Assembly: GCF_026151205.1 (NCBI RefSeq)
Contig: NC_087073.1
Span: 12,121,578-12,185,577 of the forward strand
Length of the DNA: 64,000 nucleotides
Direction: 5' to 3'
DNA from: Bolinopsis microptera
Lineage: Eukaryota; Ctenophora; Tentaculata; Lobata; Bolinopsidae
The notes under the pieces were generated by a model. That model ran no database searches. It was not told where the DNA came from and saw nothing but the letters and a program-made list of their open reading frames with translations. Positions 12,801 through 23,019 of the stretch are shown here, in pieces (the stretch's first letter is position 1; every line of letters begins with the position of its first letter). The translations under genes were made by a program, and so were the position numbers.

Positions 12801-15800
12801 CTTACGAGACATCTGTCGCCAATTGAGGCGAGACAATCGCTAACTTTAATTCAACTACTGTACCCACATTACACCTACTGCACCCACATTACACCTACTG
12901 CACCCACATTACATGATCTATTTCATTAACGAACCTTACTGAGAACATCCCGGATAGTGACCTGATCTCTCTTACTGAGTGCTACTAGTAGGGGGGGGGG
13001 GCCAAGTGGATATTTGTAGATATTTGTAGATTAATGTAGAATGGATAATCCACGAAAAAAGTGGATGACATTCTACAAATTTATACATTTATCTCCAAAA
13101 ATTCAGTAGAATTTCTGGGCACATATTTGAGATTACATTTTTTGTAGATAAATGTAGATATTTGTAGATTATTGTCAATGGATAATTCACGAAAATTCTA
13201 CAAATTCTACAAATTTATAAATTTATCTCCAAAAATTCAGTAGAATTTCTGGGCACATATTTGAGATATACATTTTTTGTAGATAAATGTAGATATTTGT
13301 AGATTATTGTCAATGGATTTATGGATAATTCACGAAAAAAGTGGATGACATTATCCAAATATCTACAAATATCCACTTGGCCCCCCCCCCTACTAGTAGT
13401 AGTGAGTGTACGAAACAAGCGTCAGACACTGAGACACTTACAGCGTCGCCAATAAAATAATGCGTTCTCATGCTTTGGAACAATTTATCTTGTTACACAA
13501 AAACTAATTATTTGGGCTAAATTAGAGGTTGTAAAATGTACATCATTGATTGTATCGAACAAAAGGAATTACAATATTAACCATTTGTTATTAATGGGGA
13601 TGACCACTGACCATCTGATAATGAGGCTATAAATCTTGATATTTATTCTTGAAAATAGCTAATTTTTATTTGAAGACTAATCAAGACTTACAGTCACAAT
13701 GAAGTTATAGATATAAGCGCTATTCGACTAAGTTTAAAGTTAATCATTTCTATGAAATTGAGTATTTAATGAAGATTCAATTAATTTTGGCGAGTATCCA
13801 AGCCAGTAACCACTTGCTTGTTGTCATCCTCTAAAACTCAGCTTATTAAGGTTGAAGGGAGAGTTCAATGTTCTAGAAGGTTAAAGAATTGTCGGATCTA
13901 TAATTATACGGTGAAGTGTCAACGTGGTATACAATAGTACGATACATGAGTTAATCAGATTATGCTAATTGTCACTAAAATTTAACGGATTAATACCGAT
14001 AATTCAATTTCCTCTTCAAGATACAAAATTGATCACATGAAATTTCCGGCAAGCTCCTCTAATAAAAGTACCGCCTTTTATCTGACCTTTTAAACTAAGA
14101 TACAAATATAACCGTATCTTCAAAGTTAGCGCATTATATAAATACCCCGTGTGTTGTGTGCGTGTAGTGCATTGCTTCTTCTAACTACAATTCAGAGTCC
14201 TTTATAAATGACCCTGACTAAAGACAAAACATTCTTCATGTAACACGAACTTTAGAACTGTAATGAGAATGTCGCAGCGAAATAGGAGTCAAACTGTTCA
14301 TTTCTTTAGTCGCTCAACATGTACCGGGGTTTAGAGAAGAGCTCAAACAAAGTACTGGAATCTCTTTAGGGTGTCAAAGAATTGGCCTCTGGTCAAAGTA
14401 TCTGAAGATTTCAGTTTTTCCGTCTGTGGTATTAGACAACAGACGTGCCGACACCAAATGAGATTTGAGTTTAATACTTTATATTGTACTCCCAAAACTT
14501 AGACTTAACAAATTCACTTATCATGTACTTTTAAGGTGGCGAAATCGGCGAAGCGCGTCAGAAAGAGTGGAAATTGGTTAACTGTTATTAGAGATTAGAC
14601 AGCTTGGAACTGATTTGAACGGAACGCAGAAACCCACCAGAAGTTAGACTGCTTTTCAATGGTCCCATTCAGCAAAATGAAATCATGCTCAACCAACAGC
14701 TGATAAGTCTGACAGGTATTTGGAAATTGAGCTGATTAGGGTTTGAACGTTTACACAAACTTTCATGGATTGTATGAAAATTAAAACCTAGTTTTTGGAC
14801 GAATGACAAGTTCTGATTTAAACTCTGGCTCCAGAAAAGTGAAGAGTTCGACCCCGCGATTCAGAATGGGTTATATTTATAGATTCCTCATTCAAACGTC
14901 ATTATTTCACTTAAATCACTTGAAATGGCAGCTGCGGCAGTGCCCTTAAGAAGATTAACATGTCCCCAATAATATAATGTACCCTGCAGTACACTGATAC
15001 GGGGAAGGTATACAGATTTACCAGCTAGACACATATTAGCCCCAATATAACCACCGCTCCATTTTGCGGTTCAGGATGTCTGAAACCACAAGGGATACAC
15101 TATGAAACACTAGTTTTTGTCAGCTCCGATTTATAATTCTTACACTTACTCAGTAGTCAGTAAACGTATCAGATTTTGATACTCTTTTTAAAAGCTTTAA
15201 TTAATAACAAGTCAGGGCAGCCTCGCCCCGCTCAAATTCTCCAAATTAATCCAGTTAATTGGGTCAGATTGACAGTTAATTATTGTTAATGGGCTGCACT
15301 TCAGAGGGGCTGTTTTCCTGTAGTGCTGGGGTGAAGGAGGGAGCCCGGATACAGTCTGACTCGTTAACTGTCTACTGCATGGGGGGAGACAATGAGAGAA
15401 AAAGCGGACAAAACTGTGTCTAGATGTTTCATGGACTGGGAGTATCGTGAAAAATGTTTTATCTATTGTTTTTACTATTGTTTTAACTCTTTTTCAAAAA
15501 AGTAGGAAATTTGAGCTTTTGTAAACCTGACAATACATGTAAATTATTGCCCAAAATGCGTGGGAAATTTGATGAATTATTTATTGATGGGGTGCAAATT
15601 GGACATGTCATTTACACTAAAAGTGGCACTTTACTGCCTCTTCCGTGTTCTCACCCCACTGAGAAAATCCTTTTCCTAAATTCTTGGCTGGGTAACTCAA
15701 CCATGTGAGTAGATTTGTCTGAAGAATTAAACATAAGTAGTTACTGAGTTTCACAAAGTGCACAGACGCTTGACCACAGCTTGGGTTTAGCATATTAAGC

Positions 15801-18800
15801 AGTCACGTGTTTCAATACTTGCGGTCGGACCCGAACAGCTCCACCTTCGTCTAATTGAAGAAACTGATCTCTCGTGTTTAACTTCCTGTTTAACTTCTTT
15901 GACTAAATTCTTCAAACTGTGAAGTGTGATCAAACTTGAGTAGTCCAATTCGTGTTTAAATTTCGTGGAAGGGTACGGACGCGGTCCCAATATTTGCATA
16001 GAGGTACGAGGTGGCCCCAACATTGTGAGATTTTGGATATCCGATAAACTAATAATCTCAGATGGTATGCAGCACGAAATTCCATGATTTTCAAATTAAA
16101 CGTACATCTCAATATAATTGTATCTAATCTAGTTACCTGACGTAGAGAAAAGCTCACAGGACATGACAATTGCTATTTGTGCGGTGCTATTTTGAGTGCT
16201 TAACAAGTGCTATTTGATCCTGGATATACCGCAGTGAAACTAATCTAGACAGAGGCTGAGAGTTGCGACAGGACTCATGTTAAGTTCACGTAGTGAGCGG
16301 TATCCTGATCTCATCGATATACGGTAACTAGGGGGGATGCAATCACTAAATTTGACTTAATTGGGATAAAAGTTAACGTCAGTTATTGTTTCCCCTTCTT
16401 TATCAATATCATTCATCTGCATCCTCAAACGCTTCAAATTGCACAATTAGATTTCTTTCATATTTGGCAACATTCAATGAATAAGACTAATCGGCCATAT
16501 TTTTATAGTCCACAATAGTGGAGTTGCATCCCCCCTTAACTTATCATTCACTTTTACAGCACCCTACGGGCGGCTTCTCATCGCCTTAACACCAATCAAG
16601 AGAATGGGTCTAATCGAGTTGAGAGTTTGGTAATATAAACGTATAGTTGGTTAACGCATTGCAAGGTTCCGGTTAATTTTGTAAAGGTTGAAACTTGATA
16701 TGCACCAGCTGAGGGTAACAGATGGCACTGTTGCTACAGCTAGCTATTAGTAAATTCCTCATCTAAGCAATGTGGAGAGCAGGTCGAATCTGTGTTCTTA
16801 AAAGGAAAAAGTAGGGGGAATTACACCAGTATTAGTGTTGAAACATGGTAAAATTGGCCTTCGTAACGTTACATCACCATCAATTTCGTGTGTTTCATAC
16901 ACTATTCCAATAATTGGGACAATTATAAACCATTTGTTCTGTTCTAATCGCCAAATGATGTAACATATCTTCTTTGTTTCTTTGTCTCACATAAATAAGT
17001 TCATCCCAGCGAAAGCAGTTGTTCTAAATATTTTAAAACAACAATCTTGCCTTGCCCGGAGTGAACTATGATCAAATATAGACCCTGTCTACTGAGTAGC
17101 GTATTATATCGGCTGGTCATTAAGTACTTAAGTCATTATGTAATTATTGATGTGGTAAGGTAGGTTCCCAGCTCTGCAGGGAGATGTCTACTGACTTACT
17201 GAGCGCGGAGAGGAATCTATTTGTCGAGAGAGGAGGGATATGTGCTAACATGACAGTTATAGAAGTGCAAAGTGCAGTTTAGCACGTGCAATGTGTAGTT
17301 TAGCATGCAAAATTTGCAACTTAGCACTTGCAATGTGCACAGTAAGTGAGTAAGTGAATTGTGGGGACTCTATTTATAGAGACGTGTGACGGTTCGAATA
17401 ATAAATTATAGAATATATAGCGAAAGGATGGTACTCAAGATATTAGTGAAATGAATTATTAGAAAATCGAATTCCAGCTAGCCCGTTAAAAAATTATTGA
17501 TGTTGGTTTATTTCCATGAGGCATGATTTAAGCGGCATTTCTTATTAATTTATAGAATTTATAGCGAAAGGGTGGCACTTTTAATAACTTAACAGATAAG
17601 CGATATAAATTGTAGGATAATTGAATTATTTAGAGCTCAGGTCCTGGTTTTAAATAGATTATTAGTTGCGGTTGAATTTTGTTAAGTAAAGTTTAGTAAA
17701 GTTGGTTAGTAAAATTTAGCGGACCAACCTGTCTTCCACTTCACGGAGCTGCTTCATGATATCCCACTTGTCTGACTCCATGTTATCACGTTCCACAGAC
17801 ATACTATCTCGCTCGCTCAACAACCTGTCCCGCTCCAATATCAGGGGATCCTGATCCACCAACATCTTGTCACGCTCAGCGAGGGCCGCGTCACGCTCTG
17901 TTATCGCTGCTTCGTATCGGTTGTGGGATGTTGTTAGCTTCTCCTCACAGTCACCCACGTAGTTGTTCAGCTGAAAGTACTGGGTTGGAGGTTGTAGAAG
18001 GAAGTGGTTTTTAAGGAAGTGAAACCAGTGACAGGTGAAATTGGTTGGGAAGCCAAACAAATGCGAATATATTAGAATCTGTACTCTAAATATTTAATTA
18101 TCATCTAGAATAATTTCTCACATTGGTATCAGGGTAATCACCCCAGTGGAATAAATTTTAAATATGACTAGGAATCCATTTTGGGAAGAAAAAAAGGCTA
18201 TATATTTTTCGGCCGCTTTGCGGCCGACTTGTCACTGGTCAGCTCTTCTCCCAGGTCAAGATTAGTTTGAAATGCTTAACGTATCCATTAGAATAATTAC
18301 CGGATGAATATGCAATTGCAAATTTTGAAATTAAATAAAAAATTTCTGAGAATTCTTTAATTTATTTGAAACGCAAGGAAATATTTTTTAAAAGAACTAT
18401 ACAGCCTAGCCCACAGACATTTCCATACTATCCTTCACATTAACTCGGAGGATCGAGTTCCAAGATTCAACTATCATCAGCATGATGAACGATTCGCCAC
18501 TCTGAAAGTAGCTTCGACCTTGTGTCGATATTTATGGCCTGACTCTGGATCTGAAGCTTGCTTCTGCCAGGTTAGATACAATACTGGACAATAAACAATG
18601 ATAAACTGCGGGATAGGGATGTATAATGGAGGGGGTTGTCTGCACTGTACTCTAGATGATCTAGGATGTGAAACTTGCTTAAGCCTAGAACACACGAGTT
18701 CCCCTGATATAGTAGCAATGGCTAGATTCACTTCCTTCCCACTTGCACTGTTGTTGACTTGTAGCTACAATATTAAATTGATTCGTGGAAATCGGTCTCG

Positions 18801-21067
18801 GATGTGAAGCTTCCTTAAGCGCCAAACCCTGAGAATACTGTATTACTCGAACTTCGAGAATTTTCTAAATGAATCTAGACTAAAGGAGCCAACTTGAATC
18901 CATAAAATTTTGAATGCTACATTTTAAAATACCGCTCTATATTTACACCGTTCACCAGTTAATATGGCAGGGAGGATTGGGAGGATTCATATTAGATTGT
19001 CGATTGTTTAAGATTAACTTGATATTTTAGCGTATCAGAGCTGAAATTTTGCATGACTATTTCAAATGACTATTTTACATGACTATTTTTTCATATTCCG
19101 GGATGTTGAGGAAGGAGGAATGGATAGCTCGCGTTTTCTGCGCGTTTTTTGGTGTCTGAATGCGCAAAAAATAGTCAAGCAATCTTATAGGTAAGAAATA
19201 GTCATGGAATCTAGGAATGCGCTCGATTCGAACTTCGAGTCGATAAAATGATGTAACATCGCGTTAGCCCTGAGAGCGACCAATTTTGATTTAATTTTAA
19301 ATTAATGTGAATATTTTTTCTACAAGAATCTTTTTTACCGGTTATCAACAAATTTTGACTAGGTGTTAAATTCCTGGACGCCTGACTATTTGCCACTGGG
19401 GTAATCACTCAATATTCTTTTTAAAAGTCGACAAATTTCTTATCAAGATATCAGAAGATAGGTATTTATGCTGAAATAATTTCATACCAATTTCCATGCT
19501 GCCAGCCGACAGCTCTCATGTCATTAAGGATGGTCATGTCATTTATCCAAAATGATTTAACCAAATAGAAAAAAAGCGTACGACATAAACCTGTTTTTGT
19601 TTGTCCTCCAGGATGCCGTGGATAATCCTGATTTTCTCCACAAGATCAGCCCTATCAACCACAAGTTCCCGTTCCCGTGTTTTGCAGACTAACAACTCCT
19701 TCTCTAACGAGGAAATGTACAGCTCTGTTCTATCTTGTTCTGTTAGACTCAGCTGCACCTGAACGGCAGCGTTAACAGGACGAAAACTATTTGGCAAACA
19801 ATTATCTGGCACACGAAAACACCGAAACATTTCTGAGTCTAAGTAAAAAACACGGTGGCTTGGTTGAGTCATCAGTATGCGCGAGGATGATTAAGAAATA
19901 AACAGTTCTGGTTCACAGAATTTTTCTTCAACAACTTTTTAACTGTCCTCCTACAACTCACAGCCACCCGAAGTAAATGATCACTCCTACACAAAACACA
20001 ACATCATTAAGCTGTGAAAACTCCGCCCATTCACAATTAAAGTAACGTTCAAACATCTGGAACTTTCAACTCACGTTATACTGATTCCTGGTTTGTTTAA
20101 TCATTCCTTCCTCCTCCAAAGTAGGCTGGTAAGTTATTCCTGATCCTCTAATTAGCGTACCAGAGCCTTCCTCACCCTCCCTAATCTAAATAAATTCTAA
20201 TGTTAATGAATGAATTTGTCTAATGTCACGGATTAAAGTCACTAAATAGTAAATATGAAACAATCTTTCAAATGTTGAGCCTAGTAATCACGTGATTATG
20301 AGGCATGGGCGCTACTTAGGAGGCTCATTGATCTATCAGAAATTGATCTCATCTATTATGAAATTAAAGAATTAAATTAAAGAATGGTTCAAAATATGTC
20401 ACACCTGATTATTATCCGGAAGACCAATTCCTTCGTCATCAGATAGTCTACTAAGCTTGTTGGGATCGTCTATGTGTAAATATGCGTCCTGGATAAATTA
20501 TTCATGTTATTTAGGGTTAAAGACTAAATTTTAAAAGCTGTCTTACATCGAAAATAATTATTGAAACGAGGAATATTCAAAGTAACTGCACTTATTCTAC
20601 GAGATGACTATGATAACTGAGAATAATTGAACTCACTAAGTCTGAGATAGAATTCTGAGTTTGCTCTTTGTTACTGCTATTATTATCAATAGAGGCATCT
20701 GTTCTTTCCAACTCGTCACTTATCTGATTATGTACCTCATTCAAGCAGTCCTCTAATTCCTGGGTAAATTATACAATTATTAATTGTCCATTTAAAAACA
20801 AAGACATTCTAAATTGCTCCGCAAGATGTAAATTTTCAACATTAAGACAAGTGAATTTCATGTTCCAACCTGGAGATAACCAGAACAGTCCTCATCATCA
20901 ATTGCTCCAGCAAAAGAGTCGAAAGTTATCGACTGGTCTACTCTATCTTTGCTGCATTTCAAAATCTGATGCAGTTGAGACAGTTCATTCAACCTCGTCT
21001 GATTTTGCTCTCCGTCGAGCAAACTGTCAATGATGTTAAGAGCATGATCAAAATCTTTCATTGACAT
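610..21067 (-). CDS. PPFIBP: Liprin-beta (PPFIA-binding protein), 13 coding exons, about 728 aa
   Basis: Scaffold protein of the liprin family; liprin-betas pair with liprin-alphas at cell-cortex and presynaptic sites. Coding exons in transcription order: 21067-20870, 20759-20637, 20488-20405, 20185-20075, 19758-19591, 17970-17729, 11602-11521, 11269-11009, 9974-9867, 5644-5450, 2936-2733, 1542-1344, 821-610. Every junction is GT-AG and the phases agree. The start MSMKDFDHALNIIDSLLDG resembles the conserved vertebrate liprin-beta N-terminus, and an in-frame TGA lies just upstream. Residues about 190-350 form a coiled coil, 337-423 a Ser-rich linker, and SAM1, SAM2 and SAM3 begin near residues 429, 505 and 593. 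The protein is shorter than the roughly 1000-residue human proteins, mainly in the coil and linker. Three SAM domains plus SGIHG in SAM3 separate it from kazrin and liprin-alpha. The family call is firm; exact exon ends were read by eye. Confidence 0.93.
1344..1542 (-). CDS. PPFIBP: Liprin-beta exon 12 (SAM3)
   Basis: Sixty-six codons plus one base. VWTTGRCAEWLISIDL opens SAM3, followed by SGIHGAVITQDKEFNVDVLA and LLRRH-like LRRHMEQEIAG. These match the vertebrate liprin-beta SAM3 signature (WTNHRVMEWLRSVDL, GSGVHGG, LLRRHL). Acceptor atttcag, donor GTCAGT, phase 1 out. Confidence 0.93.
2733..2936 (-). CDS. PPFIBP: Liprin-beta exon 11 (SAM2)
   Basis: Sixty-eight codons, phase 0. VDGRVLNSLTRKDIERHLNI and SHQTSISLGIELL correspond to the VDGRMLHYMT and LHHLSIKRAIQVL parts of vertebrate SAM2. 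The last 20 residues are the acidic spacer before SAM3. Acceptor ccaccag, donor GTGAGT. Confidence 0.92.
4237..4258 (+). promoter_or_regulatory. E-box plus CArG-box motif, copy 1
   Basis: CACGTGATG is followed directly by CCCATATAAGGAG, so a CACGTG E-box sits next to a perfect CArG box (CCATATAAGG, the SRF-type consensus CC(A/T)6GG). The same 22-bp arrangement occurs again at 7767-7788 with one mismatch and in weaker form at 41426-41447. It may be regulatory or may mark a dispersed repeat. Confidence 0.35.
5450..5644 (-). CDS. PPFIBP: Liprin-beta exon 10 (SAM1 end, SAM2 start)
   Basis: Sixty-five codons. The first part (VLLSLSDNDIQ, then PLHKRKLRLALEDV) is the end of SAM1, matching SLHRKKLQLALQ in human PPFIBP1. 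The second part (LDHWWVVNEWLPSIGLNQYK) opens SAM2, matching the WVTRWLDDIGLPQYK motif. Acceptor aatttcag, donor GTTTGT. Confidence 0.92.
7767..7788 (-). promoter_or_regulatory. E-box plus CArG-box motif, copy 2
   Basis: On the minus strand this reads CACGTGATGTCCATATAAGG followed by AG, one mismatch from the copy at 4237. It keeps both the E-box and the exact CArG box. It lies inside a short imperfect direct repeat of GTGGCCATGCTCT. Confidence 0.35.
7928..8415. mobile_element. hAT-like non-autonomous element (488 bp)
   Basis: The ends are inverted repeats CAGGAGGTGACCGGGA and TCCCGGTCACCTCCTG. They are flanked by a perfect 8-bp direct repeat, TCTTTGGC, at 7920-7927 and 8416-8423. An 8-bp target duplication and a CAG-start terminus are the hallmarks of hAT transposons. 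The interior has no coding capacity. It is built from arrays of GGGACC units and GGTACCGGGATTCCCGGTACC-like inverted pairs arranged symmetrically, so it could fold into a long hairpin. Confidence 0.8.
8467..8546. repeat. Three-copy tandem repeat containing CACGTG
   Basis: The unit AACCAACACGTGACACTTAT plus AGTG is repeated about three times, the last copy diverged (AACAGTCACGTGACAATATA). Each unit carries a CACGTG E-box. Confidence 0.6.
9091..9150. repeat. Near-perfect hairpin, 28-bp arms
   Basis: TCAATAATTGATATCATAAA and the bases after it are repeated in inverted orientation with a 2-base centre, at the palindrome ATGTATGAATACAT. The arms are almost perfect. It could be a small fold-back insertion or a cruciform-forming site. 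Confidence 0.65.
9284..9372. repeat. Pentamer array (ACTAA)n
   Basis: Repeats of ACTAA with a few TTAACTAA interruptions run directly into the 9-bp satellite. This looks like the less regular edge from which the 9-bp unit arose. Confidence 0.8.
9373..9688. repeat. 9-bp satellite (ACTTAACTA)n, about 35 copies
   Basis: A practically perfect tandem array of a 9-base unit over more than 300 bases in a liprin-beta intron. Homogeneity this high suggests recent expansion. The copy number in an assembly may not equal the true copy number. Confidence 0.92.
9867..9974 (-). CDS. PPFIBP: Liprin-beta exon 9 (SAM1, first half)
   Basis: Thirty-six codons: VPMVRWKSEAVVAWLELVVQ, then MYSKACSENVKSGK. This matches the liprin SAM1 pattern W-x-x-E-x-V-x-x-WL followed by the helix ending in SGK. 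Acceptor ttcctcag, donor GTGAGA, phase 0. The second half of SAM1 is in exon 10. Confidence 0.88.
11009..11269 (-). CDS. PPFIBP: Liprin-beta exon 8 (Ser-rich linker)
   Basis: Eighty-seven codons between the coiled coil and SAM1. The sequence is basic and serine-rich (RTMSRSSSLRSKSSMGSKGS), then has an acidic patch and a KKRKPR basic cluster that could be a nuclear-localisation-like or phosphoregulated element. Vertebrate liprin-betas have a comparable Ser/Lys-rich linker (SKKKSRGIMKLFGKLRRSQS). Acceptor cacag, donor GTTAGT, phase 0. Confidence 0.85.
11521..11602 (-). CDS. PPFIBP: Liprin-beta exon 7
   Basis: 82 bases: one base completes the Arg codon split from exon 6, then 27 codons ending in HERFSQ. 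Acceptor attgcag, donor GTTAGT. It is the end of the coiled coil. The intron before it is the largest in the gene (6.1 kb). Confidence 0.8.
12849..12912. repeat. 21-bp tandem repeat, three copies
   Basis: CTACTGCACCCACATTACAC plus one base is repeated three times, the first with GTACCC in place of GCACCC. Confidence 0.75.
12991..13390. mobile_element. Non-autonomous inverted-repeat element, 400 bp, with internal duplication
   Basis: The ends are about 30-bp inverted repeats that begin with a run of 10-11 G, then GCCAAGTGGATATTTGTAGA. They are flanked on both sides by TACTAGTA, which reads as an 8-bp target duplication (hAT size) but is itself a palindrome, so it could belong to the inverted repeat. 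The interior contains two copies of a roughly 150-170 bp module (GTAGATAAATGTAGATATTT, then CAGTAGAATTTCTGGGCACA). No open frame of note. Confidence 0.75.
17729..17970 (-). CDS. PPFIBP: Liprin-beta exon 6 (ERD heptad coiled coil)
   Basis: Eighty codons plus two bases. Acceptor ctttcag at 17972-17971, donor GTTGGT after GACAG; the split Arg codon is completed by exon 7. The middle of the exon is an array of about six seven-residue units of the form xERDxxL (TERDAAL, AERDKML, VDQDPLI, LERDRLL, SERDSMS, VERDNME). This is an ideal heptad coiled coil and looks like recent internal repetition rather than conserved sequence. Confidence 0.87.
17971..19590. other. Intron 5 of liprin-beta (1.6 kb)
   Basis: No exon is seen. 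A small perfect hairpin, TCGGCCGC-TTT-GCGGCCGA, lies at 18209-18227, and a short run of GACTATTT repeats at 19050-19090. Confidence 0.45.
19591..19758 (-). CDS. PPFIBP: Liprin-beta exon 5 (coiled coil start)
   Basis: Fifty-six codons, acceptor ccgttcag, donor GTTTAT, phase 0 at both ends. The sequence is rich in Glu, Lys and Leu with heptad spacing (TELYISSLEKELLVCKTRER) and opens the liprin coiled coil. Confidence 0.83.
20075..20185 (-). CDS. PPFIBP: Liprin-beta exon 4
   Basis: Thirty-seven codons, acceptor tatttag, donor GTGAGT, phase 0. Encodes a Gly-rich start followed by YQPTLEEEGMIKQTRNQYN, which leads into the coiled coil of the next exon. It resembles the position in vertebrate liprin-beta just before the main coil. 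Confidence 0.78.
20405..20488 (-). CDS. PPFIBP: Liprin-beta exon 3
   Basis: Twenty-eight codons, acceptor tttatccag, donor GTGTGA, phase 0 at both ends. Acidic linker sequence without a recognised motif. It is called because the frame and phases connect exons 2 and 4. Confidence 0.75.
20637..20759 (-). CDS. PPFIBP: Liprin-beta exon 2
   Basis: Forty-one codons, acceptor ttacccag, donor GTGAGT, phase 0 at both ends. It encodes an acidic, Asn/Ser-rich helical segment (ELEDCLNEVHNQISDELERT). No named motif. It joins in frame to exons 1 and 3 across introns of 110 and 148 bases. Confidence 0.8.
20870..21067 (-). CDS. PPFIBP: Liprin-beta exon 1 (N-terminus)
   Basis: Sixty-six codons. ATG at 21067-21065; the upstream frame reads TGA six codons earlier, which supports this start. 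The pattern HALNIIDSLLDG corresponds to the HALEAALEQMDGII region at the start of vertebrate liprin-betas. The donor GTTGGA follows CTCCAG at 20870. The region upstream of 21067 has no obvious TATA box. Confidence 0.85.
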
Positions 21068-23008
21068 TTCTACATACCTACATCATTCTGGGCTAGGGAG
21101 GAAAACGAATTAAAAATATCTGTTTACCTTGATTTGAAAACCAATTTTGATCTGATAAATACAAATTCTTTGGGCTGAACAAACTTCTTGGTTGACCAAA
21201 TAAAGGCCAGACATATTGTACATTAGTTTGAAAGTTACAAATCAGAAAGTAAAATATACGTTACACACAAATTGCCACATATCAACAAATAATTGCTAAG
21301 AAATTGCTGTATTTTCTTACCAAAGTTAAGAGCTGATAAATTTCCAAAAACAATATTTTATGATACGCATCTGATGCACACCATTTTATGCCCACCAACC
21401 TCATGATCACTCTCAAGTCTCTCTCTCTCTCTCTCTCTGTTCTGGTAAACGGTTTCTGGCCTCCTACTTTAAGAGGGAGGTCTTATCACCGTGCCCACAG
21501 AATGCAACTCGGAACTCCTGCTAGCTGCACGCCAGGACTCCCAAAGTATATACGAAATCATAAATTAATAAATATCAATGCAACAGACCCCTGGAGTCTT
21601 GAAGCTGTCGCTACCTGGCTCAGAGCAAACCCACTTCCGAGATATGTCTCTATGCGGAGATGGGCCTAGGTTGAGTTCCTAGTGTGGGATTTAGCGAAAG
21701 TTCCTGGTGAAGAATCCAAGGAGGTTACCCAAAAGGGGTTTTCCCTATCCAGTCTTGTCGACTGTTCCACATATTTGACGATATGGTTGTAGTTTACAGT
21801 TTACTGTTGTTAAGGTAGAGTTCACCAATTATCCTCATTCTGAACGTCATGATCTGGATGCACTTGCAGCTTGCAGAGGAGGTGCTGGAGTTAAAACTGG
21901 TGCTGTTAAGTGCTTTAAATGCAGCTTGGGAATCTGAGAGGAATTAATGATTGATGGATCATGGAGATCCTAAGTTATCATTAGTCCAGATACTTGCCAT
22001 GTATAACGCTACGGGTATACGGGTACGATTTCCTCAATGAACCTGAAGAAGGGATGTCTGTTCTGTATTGTTACAATGTAATGTCGAGCTAAAAAAATGA
22101 ATCAAAAGTTTGAGTAATGCATTCGTTAAACGTTGTATGTCCTAATTGCATCCCCTAATCATTGCACTGATGTTTATTCCTGGTCCGGTTAGCTTTGCCT
22201 CTCAGAACTAAAGAGGTCTGCTATGCTTTACTCTCAAGTCTCATGAACAATATATTTAATATTCAATTAACCTGAATTGAATTTCTAGAACCACTCTGCT
22301 TTCAATTTTGTAAACTTTCTTTTATCTTTGTATTATCTGTTTTACATTTTCACTAAATTATTCCAAAACCAAAGTTGGAAGATAAGGTTGAATTTGGGTT
22401 GGGCACGACCTTATAATCTGAATCAAGCCATACCTAGAATAGCAAATAGAAAAGGAAAAGCCACTTCCTAGGCAATTGATGTTTATGATATTGAGTGGAT
22501 GCTTCTTTGGTTTAATTTCCTTAGAGTAACAAACATGGAGTAGCACCTAATAGCAATGATTCAAATTCAACCCAATTTGAATGCATAAATAAAATAGTAA
22601 TGATAAAGTAATTACCGAGATAACAGAAGTATTAAATTGTAGACAATCATCAAAACAACTAAAGGTAAACGGTAAAAAGCAAGATCTTGAGCAGTGTCAG
22701 TTTTCGAACTACATTTCATGAGGAGGACAGTGAAATAACAAAGGACGGTAAAAGTAAATTGTGGGTTTTTATATCACCCCTGGCATTTAATACAATCCAC
22801 GAAGGAGTGTCGTATTGTTGAATCTAAATATACTGTCTCGCCACAAATTAATCCCAGACAGGTAACTAGTTTTAAAAAAGAAATGACAGGTAACTAGTAC
22901 CATTTGAATAGAAATATTCATCTGAGTATGACAAAGTTGATGCGACGAAACCTTTATTTAAACAATACGGAAACAACTTAGCAGACTTATATCATTTAAA
23001 CAATTCAA
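21068..23008. other. Intergenic: liprin-beta 5' flank to LINE insertion
   Basis: Presumed promoter side of liprin-beta. Visible structure: a (CT)n tract at 21419-21438. The block at 21440-21780 (CACGCCAGGACTCCCAAAGT, GGTTACCCAAAAGGGGTTTT) is more GC-rich than its surroundings, uninterrupted by stops over 93 codons, and may be an unrecognised repeat. Nothing else is supported. Confidence 0.4.
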
Positions 23009-23019
23009 TATGGCATTAT
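23009..23019. repeat. LINE target-site duplication, left copy
   Basis: TATGGCATTAT occurs immediately before the LINE and again at 25634-25644 immediately after it. This 11-bp direct repeat fits target-primed reverse transcription. Confidence 0.85.

Larger units (their letters stand above)
11603..17728. other. Intron 6 of liprin-beta (6.1 kb)
   Basis: The largest intron of the gene. It holds a 21-bp triple repeat (12849-12912) and a 400-bp inverted-repeat element (12991-13390). The rest, 13.4-17.7 kb, is unique-looking AT-rich sequence in which I see no exon, RNA gene or further mobile element. Confidence 0.5.

Noticed and set aside
21388-21669. 93-codon frame in a GC-richer patch
   Set aside because: It starts in a (CT)n tract and has no recognisable motif. 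A repeat fragment is more likely, and no relatives were seen in the window.
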